Assembly (NCBI GenBank): GCA_900540885.1
Contig: UQHJ01000050.1
Coordinates: 1 to 16,039 of the forward strand
Length of the DNA: 16,039 nt
Direction of reading: 5' to 3'
DNA from: an uncultured Prevotella sp.
GTDB lineage: Bacteria > Bacteroidota > Bacteroidia > Bacteroidales > Bacteroidaceae
Made by a program: the position numbers and the translations under genes
The notes under the pieces: generated by a model
What the model was told of the DNA's origin: nothing
Databases searched by the model: none
What the model saw: only the letters and a program-made list of their open reading frames with translations
In this document: positions 8,303-14,104 of the stretch, one piece after another
How positions within the stretch are numbered: the first letter of the stretch is position 1
Layout: the number at the start of each line of letters is the position of its first letter

Positions 8303-8480
8303 TTAACGAGAAATAATTAACGGGTAATTAACGATAATTGAACACGAATGTTTCTTGGCGCGCAGAGCGCGCTGTTGGGAACATTAATTATCATTAATTA
8401 TTCGTTAATTGTTTCATTAATTGTTTTCGTTAATTGTTTTCGTTAATTGTTTTCGTTAATTATTTCATTAATTGTTTTAA
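8294..8480. repeat. ATTAAYG array A: facing arms around a GCGCG palindrome
   Basis: From 8300 a degenerate forward arm (units beginning ATTAACG) runs to a central palindrome GCGCGCAGAGCGCGC (8358-8372), followed by a reverse arm to about 8480. Read on the minus strand the reverse arm has units of 12, 13, 13, 13, 12, 11 and 10 bp, each beginning ATTAATG or ATTAACG, and ends ATTAATGATA-ATTAATGTTC before the palindrome. It lies between the yfhO-family stop and the GxxExxY gene. 8357-8425 is a perfect inverted copy of 9115-9183. Confidence 0.85.
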
Positions 8481-8492
8481 CCTTAAAAGTAA

Positions 8493-8960
8493 ATGAATAT
8501 GAAAGATTTGAAGTGGTATAAAGAGGTGGTATATCATGTAATAGGTGGAGCTATGGAGGTACATAAGTTTATGGGTAAAGGGTTGTTAGAACCAATTTAT
8601 CAAGAGGCTTTAAGTTGGGAATTAGAGCAACGTGGTGTTTATAACAGGCGTGAAGTAATGTTGAGTGTATTCTACAAAGAACATGAGTTAGATAAACGAT
8701 ATAAAATTGATATGCTCGTAGAGGAGGATATCATTGTTGAAACAAAGGCGGTAAATAAATTGCTACCTGAACATCGTGCGCAATTATGCAACTATTTGCG
8801 CATCGCTAATAAACCGATTGGCTTACTGATAAATTTTGGTGAAAAAAGCCTTATGGGCGAACGTTGGGCCTATGATAAGGAGAACAATGAATGCTTCTTA
8901 GTCGACAAGCACATGAATCGTATCTACGATACAAACTATACTGACTTATTCTATGAATGA
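8493..8960 (+). CDS. GxxExxY family protein (PD-(D/E)XK nuclease-like fold)
   Basis: Small protein of 155 residues carrying the family signature G30-L-L-E33-P-I-Y36 in GKGLLEPIYQEAL. Further on, YKIDMLVEEDIIVETKAV offers Asp73, Glu83 and Lys85 in the spacing of a PD-(D/E)XK nuclease site; nuclease activity is a suggestion from this pattern, not established. Such proteins are often multicopy and found in repeat-rich places. GC is about 37% (66 of 180 at 8521-8700), clearly below the folK gene downstream. It is bracketed by perfect 69-bp inverted repeats (8357-8425 and 9115-9183), which together with the composition suggests it arrived or moves as a cassette of about 830 bp. ATG at 8493 and 8499 are both possible starts. 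No clear promoter was found. Confidence 0.85.
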   Translation: MNMKDLKWYKEVVYHVIGGAMEVHKFMGKGLLEPIYQEALSWELEQRGVYNRREVMLSVFYKEHELDKRYKIDMLVEEDIIVETKAVNKLLPEHRAQLCNYLRIANKPIGLLINFGEKSLMGERWAYDKENNECFLVDKHMNRIYDTNYTDLFYE

Positions 8961-9062
8961 GTAATCAAAACTCATAAAAGAATCACATTAACAAAAGAAA
9001 TTAACGAAATTAAGATGAGTTTTTGCAACCACATGCCCACGAGATAAAAAAGTAGGTTACTT

Positions 9063-9084
9063 AGGATACTCATAATCCTTTTTT
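9063..9084 (+). terminator. Weak candidate terminator after the GxxExxY gene
   Basis: A 5-bp stem AGGAT/ATCCT with a 7-base loop is followed by a run of T (9079-9084). The stem is short, so this is tentative. Confidence 0.3.
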
Positions 9085-9093
9085 AGAGAAAAC

Positions 9094-9183
9094 AATTAAT
9101 GAAAAAAATTAATGAACAATTAATGAAACAATTAACGAATAATTAATGATAATTAATGTTCCCAACAGCGCGCTCTGCGCGCC
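9094..9183 (+). repeat. ATTAAYG array B with GCGCG palindrome, upstream of folK fusion
   Basis: Units beginning ATTAATG or ATTAACG are spaced 13, 11, 12, 11 and 10 bp and end with ATTAATGATA-ATTAATGTTC, followed by the palindromic box GCGCGCTCTGCGCGC. The terminal 69 bp are a perfect inverted copy of 8357-8425. The array ends 18 bp before the ATG at 9202. Confidence 0.88.
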
Positions 9184-9201
9184 CAACCCAACAAAGTATT
9201 A

Positions 9202-10158
9202 ATGTTACCGTCCGAGAATTATATGTTATTAGCGTTAGGCACGAATTTGGGGGATAAGCGCGCCAACATTGCGCGTGCTTTAAGTTTAATCGGCGAACGT
9301 ATCGGCCGTGTCATTCGTGTTGCCGAACCTATACGTACAGCCCCCGTTGACTTTACGTCAGACAATACGTTTCTCAACACCGTAGCCGTTGTCGAACGTC
9401 AGCCAGACCTTAGTGTTGACGAAGTATTACGACGCACACAAGAGATTGAACGGCAGATGGGGCGCACGTTAAAGAGCCATGAGGGCATACACTACGACCG
9501 CATCATGGACATTGACCTTCTCATGATAGGCGAAACGCACATCAATCGAACCGACCTCACACTGCCCCACCCGCGTATAGCGGAACGTCTGTTCGTCCTG
9601 CGTCCCTTGGCAGAGGTCGCTCCCGACGTTATCCACCCCGAATATGGCATGACGTTTAAAGAACTGCTTTCCGTGCGCGAACGTTGTCACTTTGTGCAGC
9701 TGACAGAAGCGCTGTGTACGCCCGAATTATTAGCACGCGTCAATGATTTGCTGCATCAATTATCAAGTACAGCCGAAGGCCTGACCTTAGCGCGCTTACG
9801 TGCTTTGGCCGTAGCCCCAATGACGCAGGTCGTGTTGGCATACGGCGTGAAGGAAGGGGAGGACGAACCCTTGCCCCTTGGTATGGCCACCCTCTGCCTT
9901 TGCGACCAACCCATGGGGCGCAAAGCATGGGTGGAGGACGTAGTAATAGATGCCGAAGCACGTGGCCGTGGCATGGCGCGTGCCTTGTTGCACGAATTAT
10001 TCGTTAGGGCGCAGCACGTTGGTGCCCGTTCGGTCAATCTCACTTCGCGTCCCGAACGCGAAGCCGCCAACCGACTGTATCAAAGTTTGGGAATGAAACA
10101 AAGACGAACGAACGTGTATAAACACGAAAATGAAAAGTCTAACATGAATGAACATTAA
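9202..10158 (+). CDS. folK: Fusion: HPPK (FolK, folate synthesis) with C-terminal GNAT acetyltransferase
   Basis: The N-terminal half is 6-hydroxymethyl-7,8-dihydropterin pyrophosphokinase, which transfers pyrophosphate from ATP in folate synthesis. Seen: LALGTNLGDKRANI (about 9-23), FLNTVAVVE, the metal-binding DRIMDIDLL (Asp103 and Asp105) and LPHPR (121-125). The domain ends near residue 155. The C-terminal half (about 160-310) is a GNAT N-acetyltransferase with the acetyl-CoA loop ARGRGMARALL (Arg254-Gly257), KAWVEDVVID before it and the closing AANRLYQSLGM. The two domains share one uninterrupted frame with no internal stop, and each looks complete. HPPK is normally about 160 residues and monodomain or fused to other folate enzymes, so this partner is unusual; the acetylation substrate cannot be told. 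Start at 9202 or at Met8 (9223). The last residues (after NVYKHENE) run into the following repeat. Confidence 0.92.
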   Translation: MLPSENYMLLALGTNLGDKRANIARALSLIGERIGRVIRVAEPIRTAPVDFTSDNTFLNTVAVVERQPDLSVDEVLRRTQEIERQMGRTLKSHEGIHYDRIMDIDLLMIGETHINRTDLTLPHPRIAERLFVLRPLAEVAPDVIHPEYGMTFKELLSVRERCHFVQLTEALCTPELLARVNDLLHQLSSTAEGLTLARLRALAVAPMTQVVLAYGVKEGEDEPLPLGMATLCLCDQPMGRKAWVEDVVIDAEARGRGMARALLHELFVRAQHVGARSVNLTSRPEREAANRLYQSLGMKQRRTNVYKHENEKSNMNEH

Positions 10159-10385
10159 TGAAATAATTAATGAAATAATTAATGAAATAATTAATGAAAT
10201 AATTAATGAAATAATTAACGGATAATTAATGATAATTAATGTTCAAAACAAAGCGCGAAGCGCGTAACTTAAATAGTTAACGTTTAAGTTTAGGCGCGCT
10301 TCGCGCTTTGTTTTGAACATTAATTATCATTAATTATCCGTTAATTATTTCATTAATTTTTTTCGTTAATTATGCGTTAATGTTC
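10154..10385. repeat. ATTAAYG arrays C: long hairpin between convergent genes
   Basis: The forward array has units starting at 10154, 10166, 10178, 10190, 10202, 10214, 10225 and 10235, so steps of 12 bp shorten to 11 and 10 before ATTAATGTTC and a GCGCGAAGCGCG box. A reverse array mirrors it. The arms 10201-10264 and 10295-10358 are perfect inverted repeats of 64 bp around a 30-base loop that itself contains CTTAAA/TTTAAG. Lying between the ends of the folK fusion (plus) and the transporter (minus), the hairpin could end transcription from both sides. Confidence 0.9.
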
Positions 10386-10399
10386 ATCCATGTTAACCT

Positions 10400-12058
10400 T
10401 CACACCCACAGCATCACGATCAGTTGCGCAATAATCACGCGCAAGAACATGCCCAACGGATAGACCGTGGCATAGGCCACTGAAGCCTTATCGTTGCCAG
10501 GCAATGAATCGTTGACGTACTGCAGAGCAATCGGGTTGGCCATTGCGCCACACAACATACCCGCTGTCGTGGCGTAACTGCGTTTTGAGAACAATACACT
10601 CACCACGCTCATCACCATGACTGGCACTAACGTGATGACCAACGCTATGCCGATCCACCACAACGCCTGCGGCTGCATGACCGTGGCCACAAAATCCTTG
10701 CCAGCGTCCAAACCTAAACAAGCCAAATACGTAGAGAGACCCATTGAACGCAACATCAGGTTGGCACTCGTCGTGGTGTAAGCTACCATGTGGAAACGTG
10801 GACCGAAAGCACCTATCAAGATGCCCATTACGATAGGACCACCCGCCAGACCTAACGTGACGGGGAACTTTATACCTGGCACAAACATGGGTATGCTACC
10901 CAACAACAAACCCAACACGATACCAATAAATATAGTCACCATATTAGGCTCGTCCAATCGGCGCACGACATTGCCCAACTCCGTAGCCACGTGTTTGATA
11001 CTCTCTGCCTCCCCCACTACTGTCACGCGGTCGCCCATACGCAGCGTCAAGTTGGGCGTTGCCACCAACTGAATGCCCGAACGCTGCACACGACTCACGT
11101 TTACGCCATAGCGATTGCGCAACTGGAGGTCGCCCAAGTGGCGGCCATTGATGTTGGAACGCGTAATCAAGATGCGCTGCGAGATGAGTTTTGAGTCGAG
11201 CGCATTCCAATCCACGTCACCCGTATTCCAATTTCGTTCGTCACGCTGACCAAAATAGATGGTCAACTGATCTACTTGGCGCGCCTGCGTAATCACAAGC
11301 AAGCGGTCGTTCTGCTCCAGCACGGTATGTGCATTCGGCAGTATCACCTTACCGTCACGCCACAGACGCGACACGACGAACTTTCCCTCGTCCATGCCGC
11401 TCAGCTGCCCCAACGTATGACCAAACACTGCAGGGTTGCACACGACGAATGAGGCAATGAAGGCTTCGTCATCATTTCCATCGTCCTTGGCCTTCTCATG
11501 ACGGCTCAACCACCCCTTCACGGGCAGCAAGGCCAATATCACGCCCACCATACCAAAGGCATAGGTCACCGCACAACTCAGTGCGGCTCCTGAAGCGGGC
11601 AGTCCCAACTGCTTGAGCGTCTGTTGGGCCGCACCCAAGGCGGGCGTGTTGGTAGTAGCACCACAGAGCACACCCATCATATCTTGTAGAGGCAACAGTC
11701 CCGTAGCACCTGCCACGAGAGCTATCACCGTACCCAATGCTACTACACCCAGTGCCAATAGATTGAGCGTCGTACCGCCCTTACGGAAGGTACTCATAAA
11801 GCCCGGACCCACTTGAAGACCGAGCGTATAGACAAAGAGTATCAAGCCAAAGCTCTCAGCGTAGGCCAACATCTGACTGTCCACCTGCAAACCTACTGCT
11901 CCAGCTAAAATGCCAAAAAAGAATACATACGTCACGCCCAAACTGATTCCCTTAAAGCGCAACTTGCTCAGTCCGAGACCCAAAGCACTTATCAAGCATA
12001 TAACGATCACCGCCTGTATAGGCGAAGGCGTAATCAACGTGTTCATTAACCAATTCAT
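10400..12058 (-). CDS. AspT/YidE-family transporter with two RCK_C (TrkA-C) domains
   Basis: Inner-membrane transporter of the aspartate:alanine exchanger (AspT) family; with the start used here it has 552 residues, near the length I recall for E. coli YidE. Order: membrane helices 1-6 (about 1-175, with TNTPALGAAQQTLKQLG), a cytoplasmic pair of RCK_C-like domains (about 195-355: VSRLWRDGKVILPN...DRLLVIT, then RHLGDLQLRNRYGVNVSRV...GDRVTVVGE), and a second set of helices (about 365-552, with MANPIALQYVNDSLPG). The two membrane halves resemble each other (the YidE/YbjL duplication). Substrate is unknown. Met28 of the long frame (12058) is preferred to the ATG at 12139, because the extra 27 residues are read from the end of repeat E2 and carry no membrane segment. 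Its likely promoter lies at 12437-12467, beyond E2. Confidence 0.9.
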   Translation of the reverse strand: MNWLMNTLITPSPIQAVIVICLISALGLGLSKLRFKGISLGVTYVFFFGILAGAVGLQVDSQMLAYAESFGLILFVYTLGLQVGPGFMSTFRKGGTTLNLLALGVVALGTVIALVAGATGLLPLQDMMGVLCGATTNTPALGAAQQTLKQLGLPASGAALSCAVTYAFGMVGVILALLPVKGWLSRHEKAKDDGNDDEAFIASFVVCNPAVFGHTLGQLSGMDEGKFVVSRLWRDGKVILPNAHTVLEQNDRLLVITQARQVDQLTIYFGQRDERNWNTGDVDWNALDSKLISQRILITRSNINGRHLGDLQLRNRYGVNVSRVQRSGIQLVATPNLTLRMGDRVTVVGEAESIKHVATELGNVVRRLDEPNMVTIFIGIVLGLLLGSIPMFVPGIKFPVTLGLAGGPIVMGILIGAFGPRFHMVAYTTTSANLMLRSMGLSTYLACLGLDAGKDFVATVMQPQALWWIGIALVITLVPVMVMSVVSVLFSKRSYATTAGMLCGAMANPIALQYVNDSLPGNDKASVAYATVYPLGMFLRVIIAQLIVMLWV

Positions 12059-12089
12059 CGTAAATAAAGCGACTAAACTTTTTACTCCA

Positions 12090-12415
12090 GTTTCGGATTT
12101 AGCAAGGACGGGCTGAATCATCGTGCAAGGCGAATGCAATCAAGCTTGCTTGAATTGCTGAGCCGCAGCCGATGATGTCAATAAAAGCCCAATGGTGCAC
12201 ATAGCCCAGGGCAAGCGAAGCGACACCCTGGGTCACGGATTGCCATAGTATTGACGCCCTGAAGGGGCAAAAGCATTCAATGTTGGAAATAGATATAAAG
12301 CTTTTGCCCTTACAGGGCGCGACTGCTCCAACACGCGATACCCAGGGTGTCGCTTCGCTTGCCCTGGGCTATGTGCTACATTGGGCTTTCAGCCCGCCCT
12401 TGCTAAATCCGAAAC
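12090..12415. repeat. E2: complete nested palindromic element
   Basis: The ends 12090-12115 and 12390-12415 are 26-bp inverted repeats with one mismatch. Inside are arms 12184-12233 and 12340-12389 (48 of 50 paired, containing AGCCCAGGGCAAGCGAAGCG) and innermost arms 12255-12274 and 12300-12319 (18 of 20). The left 79 bp reappear inverted at window positions 1-79. No protein is encoded. The nested GC-rich palindromes resemble intergenic repeats common in Bacteroidales; the family assignment is from memory only. Confidence 0.85.
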
Positions 12416-12436
12416 CTCAACTTTTTATTTAGGGAG

Positions 12437-12467
12437 CAAAGATAACACAAGGTAAATGCAATGCAAA
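12437..12467 (-). promoter_or_regulatory. Bacteroidetes-type promoter reading toward the transporter
   Basis: On the minus strand TTTG (12467-12464) is followed after exactly 19 bp by TATCTTTG (12444-12437), matching the -33 TTTG and -7 TAnnTTTG consensus. Transcription would begin near 12430, giving a leader of about 370 bases that runs through all of E2 before the transporter ATG at 12058. Confidence 0.65.
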
Positions 12468-12499
12468 ACGAAAGTCAAAAAAACTGCAATTTGAAACCC

Positions 12500-12530
12500 C
12501 TCTCCTCCCCAGTCGCGGAGGGGAGGAGAG
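12500..12530. other. CT/GA-rich perfect hairpin
   Basis: CTCTCCTCCCC (12500-12510) and its exact complement (12520-12530) enclose a 9-base loop. No T-tract follows. It lies upstream of the transporter promoter on the minus strand and downstream of the tRNA terminator. Confidence 0.5.
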
Positions 12531-12540
12531 AAGAGAACAC

Positions 12541-12576
12541 AAAAAAGGTCGCTTTCTGTTATCAGAAAACGACCCT
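12541..12576 (-). terminator. Rho-independent terminator of the tRNA-Asn transcript
   Basis: Read on the minus strand, a 12-bp stem (GGTCGTTTTCTG paired with CAGAAAGCGACC, one G-U) closes a 4-base loop and is followed by six T (12546-12541). It stands 13 bp downstream of the last tRNA. Confidence 0.85.
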
Positions 12577-12588
12577 TAAAATAATTAG

Positions 12589-12662
12589 CGCTTCAGGATG
12601 GGCTTGAACCAACGACCCCCTGATTAACAGTCAGGTGCTCTAACCAACTGAGCTACTGAAGC
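12589..12662 (-). tRNA. tRNA-Asn (anticodon GTT), second copy in transcript
   Basis: On the minus strand the acceptor stem GCTTCAG/CTGAAGC, the D arm (AGCTCAGTTGGTTAGAGC), the anticodon stem CCTGA/TCAGG with loop CTGTTAA (anticodon GTT) and the T loop GGTTCAAGCC are all present. The discriminator base is G; CCA is not encoded. The sequence is identical to the tRNA at 12697-12770. Confidence 0.95.
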
Positions 12663-12696
12663 CTATCAATTCAGCGATGATAAATTCTACTAAGTG

Positions 12697-12770
12697 CGCT
12701 TCAGGATGGGCTTGAACCAACGACCCCCTGATTAACAGTCAGGTGCTCTAACCAACTGAGCTACTGAAGC
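12697..12770 (-). tRNA. tRNA-Asn (anticodon GTT), first copy in transcript
   Basis: Identical over 74 bases to the copy at 12589-12662, which follows after 34 bp on the minus strand. Same anticodon loop CTGTTAA and no encoded CCA. The two are expressed from one promoter near 12819-12826 and end at the terminator 12541-12576. Confidence 0.95.
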
Positions 12771-12818
12771 AAATCTCGTGAAGTAAAAAAACTTACCACC
12801 TTTTGCTGAATTGCGGTG

Positions 12819-12826
12819 CAAAGGTA
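12819..12826 (-). promoter_or_regulatory. -7 box for the tRNA-Asn pair
   Basis: TACCTTTG on the minus strand matches TAnnTTTG, about 50 bp before the first tRNA. A good -33 TTTG is not seen at 19-21 bp; only a weak TTTA-like sequence is. Confidence 0.5.
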
Positions 12827-12849
12827 ATGCTTATTTTTGAAATAAACCA

Positions 12850-12857
12850 TATCTTTG
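12850..12857 (+). promoter_or_regulatory. -7 box for the PfkB kinase gene
   Basis: TATCTTTG matches TAnnTTTG and lies 26 bp before the ATG at 12884, giving a short leader of about 20 bases. No clear -33 element. It is only 23 bp from the divergent tRNA -7 box, so the two promoters overlap. Confidence 0.5.
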
Positions 12858-12883
12858 CACAAAAAATTTTCAAAAAAATTACA

Positions 12884-13870
12884 ATGACACATATTTTGGG
12901 TATCGGCAACGCACTCGTCGACTCACTCGTTCAAGTCAATAACGACCTCATTCTCAAAGAGTTAAGCCTCCCAAAAGGCTCAATGCAGCTCATCGACACG
13001 GAACGCTACCTTGAACTTCAAAATCGTATGGAAGCTTATGCGCCTAAGCGCACAACGGGCGGTTCGGCCTGCAACACGATATTAGCCATTGCACACATGG
13101 GTGGCCAACCAGGCTTGATTGGAAAGATAGGTCATGACGAACCAGGGCGCTTCTTCGCCAAGGCTTTCAGAGAGCAAGGCGTAAAGACCCAAATGCTCTA
13201 CGACAAGGAATTGCCCACGGGGGTAGCCTCCACCTTCATCACCCCCGATGGCCAACGCACCTTCGGCACCTATCTCGGTGCTGCCGCCAATATGCTGCCC
13301 CACGACTTCCAGCCGCGCTACCTACGTGGCTACGACTTCCTATATATAGAAGGCTACCTCGTCCAGAACCACGACCTCATACGTCGTGCTGTCCACTTGG
13401 CTCATCGCTCAGGCATGAAGGTATGTGTCGACATGGCGAGCTACAATATCGTACAAGACGATCGTGATTTCTTCAATGAACTCCTTCACCACACCGACAT
13501 CGTCTTTGCCAATGAACTCGAAGCTGAAGCCTTCACCGAGTGCCAAATGGCAGAGTTCAACGTCCGCGCCTTGGGCAAGATATGTGAGATAGCCGTTGTC
13601 AAGGTGGGCAAAAAGGGTGTCTTGGTACATCATGGCGAAGAGCAGGTATTCTGTCCTGCCCGCGAAGTGCCACAAGTAGTTGACACCACCGCTGCGGGCG
13701 ACTACTTCTCAGCAGGTTTCCTCCACGCCCTCTCCGAAGGTCGCAGTCTCCGTACCGCCGCCCGCCTCGGTTCCCTCCTCGCTGGCCACATCATCGAAGT
13801 TGTCGGCACCGCCCTCCCCGAACATACTTGGCAGAAAATAAGAGAGGAATACCAAAGCTTCGAGGATTAG
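12884..13870 (+). CDS. PfkB-family carbohydrate/nucleoside kinase, adenosine-kinase-like
   Basis: Cytoplasmic ribokinase-fold kinase of 328 residues that phosphorylates a sugar or nucleoside with ATP. Seen: N-terminal HILGIGNALVDSLV, the substrate-side glycine motif GGSACNT (59-65), and PfkB signature 2 as DTTAAGDYFSAGF with the catalytic Asp273. The usual DTxGAGD has Ala270 in place of the first Gly, which I recall as normal for the Bacteroidetes adenosine-kinase-like group. The exact substrate is not proven. Met at 12884 is chosen because it directly follows the -7 box at 12850-12857; the frame is open to an ATG at 12803, but that extension would lie upstream of the promoter. It stands divergent from the tRNA-Asn pair. 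Confidence 0.9.
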   Translation: MTHILGIGNALVDSLVQVNNDLILKELSLPKGSMQLIDTERYLELQNRMEAYAPKRTTGGSACNTILAIAHMGGQPGLIGKIGHDEPGRFFAKAFREQGVKTQMLYDKELPTGVASTFITPDGQRTFGTYLGAAANMLPHDFQPRYLRGYDFLYIEGYLVQNHDLIRRAVHLAHRSGMKVCVDMASYNIVQDDRDFFNELLHHTDIVFANELEAEAFTECQMAEFNVRALGKICEIAVVKVGKKGVLVHHGEEQVFCPAREVPQVVDTTAAGDYFSAGFLHALSEGRSLRTAARLGSLLAGHIIEVVGTALPEHTWQKIREEYQSFED

Positions 13871-13907
13871 TTTTGAGGTTAGAGGTTTAGAAGGTTAGAA
13901 GGTTAAA
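13868..13907 (+). repeat. Short degenerate AGGTTAGA repeats after the PfkB gene
   Basis: Directly after the stop codon the sequence carries GAGGTT, AGAGGTTT, AGAAGGTT and AGAAGGTT in succession. A complementary AACCTTCC occurs near 13961-13968, so a loose hairpin could form. No terminator with a T-tract is clear. Confidence 0.5.
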
Positions 13908-13974
13908 ACATTACTTTCTAAGACTCATTTTCAAGCTACCTTACAAGCCTAAAAAAAGAACCTTCCATTATTAG

Positions 13975-14078
13975 AATTAATGACCATTTAACGAAAAAAA
14001 TTAATGAAGAAATTAATGAAGAAATTAATGGTCAATTAATGATAATTAATGTTCCCCCTCAAGCGCGAAGCGCGCCCC
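13975..14078 (+). repeat. ATTAAYG array D with GCGCG palindrome, upstream of the S41 protease
   Basis: Units beginning ATTAATG are spaced 10-13 bp and end with the same closing units (ATTAATGATA-ATTAATGTTC) as arrays A-C, followed by AAGCGCGAAGCGCGCCCC. The array ends about 30 bp before the ATG at 14105. The ATG at 14039 falls inside a repeat unit and is therefore a poor start. Confidence 0.88.
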
Positions 14079-14104
14079 AAATCCTTAACGTTAAAAATAA
14101 ATTG

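Larger units (their letters stand above)
12059..12588. other. Transporter leader and tRNA downstream region
   Basis: About 530 bp without a protein gene. It contains the complete E2 palindrome (12090-12415), a minus-strand promoter (12437-12467), a CT-rich 11-bp perfect hairpin (12500-12530) and the minus-strand tRNA terminator (12541-12576). Confidence 0.8.

Noticed and set aside
10154..10240. CRISPR-like array
   Set aside because: The units are 10-12 bp with no unique spacers between them and no cas genes nearby; this is a simple tandem array with a fixed end.
12059..12139. N-terminal extension of the transporter (27 residues from an ATG at 12139)
   Set aside because: The codons are read from the conserved end of repeat E2 and the same bases occur non-coding at 1-79; the shorter form agrees with family length and begins at the first membrane segment.
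12803..12883. Longer start of the PfkB kinase at 12803
   Set aside because: The stretch contains the promoter boxes 12819-12826 and 12850-12857, and the conserved fold begins at THILGIGNALVDS after 12884.
14039..14104. N-terminal extension of the S41 protease
   Set aside because: The ATG lies inside a unit of the ATTAAYG array and the extension would place 22 polar residues before a clear signal peptide.
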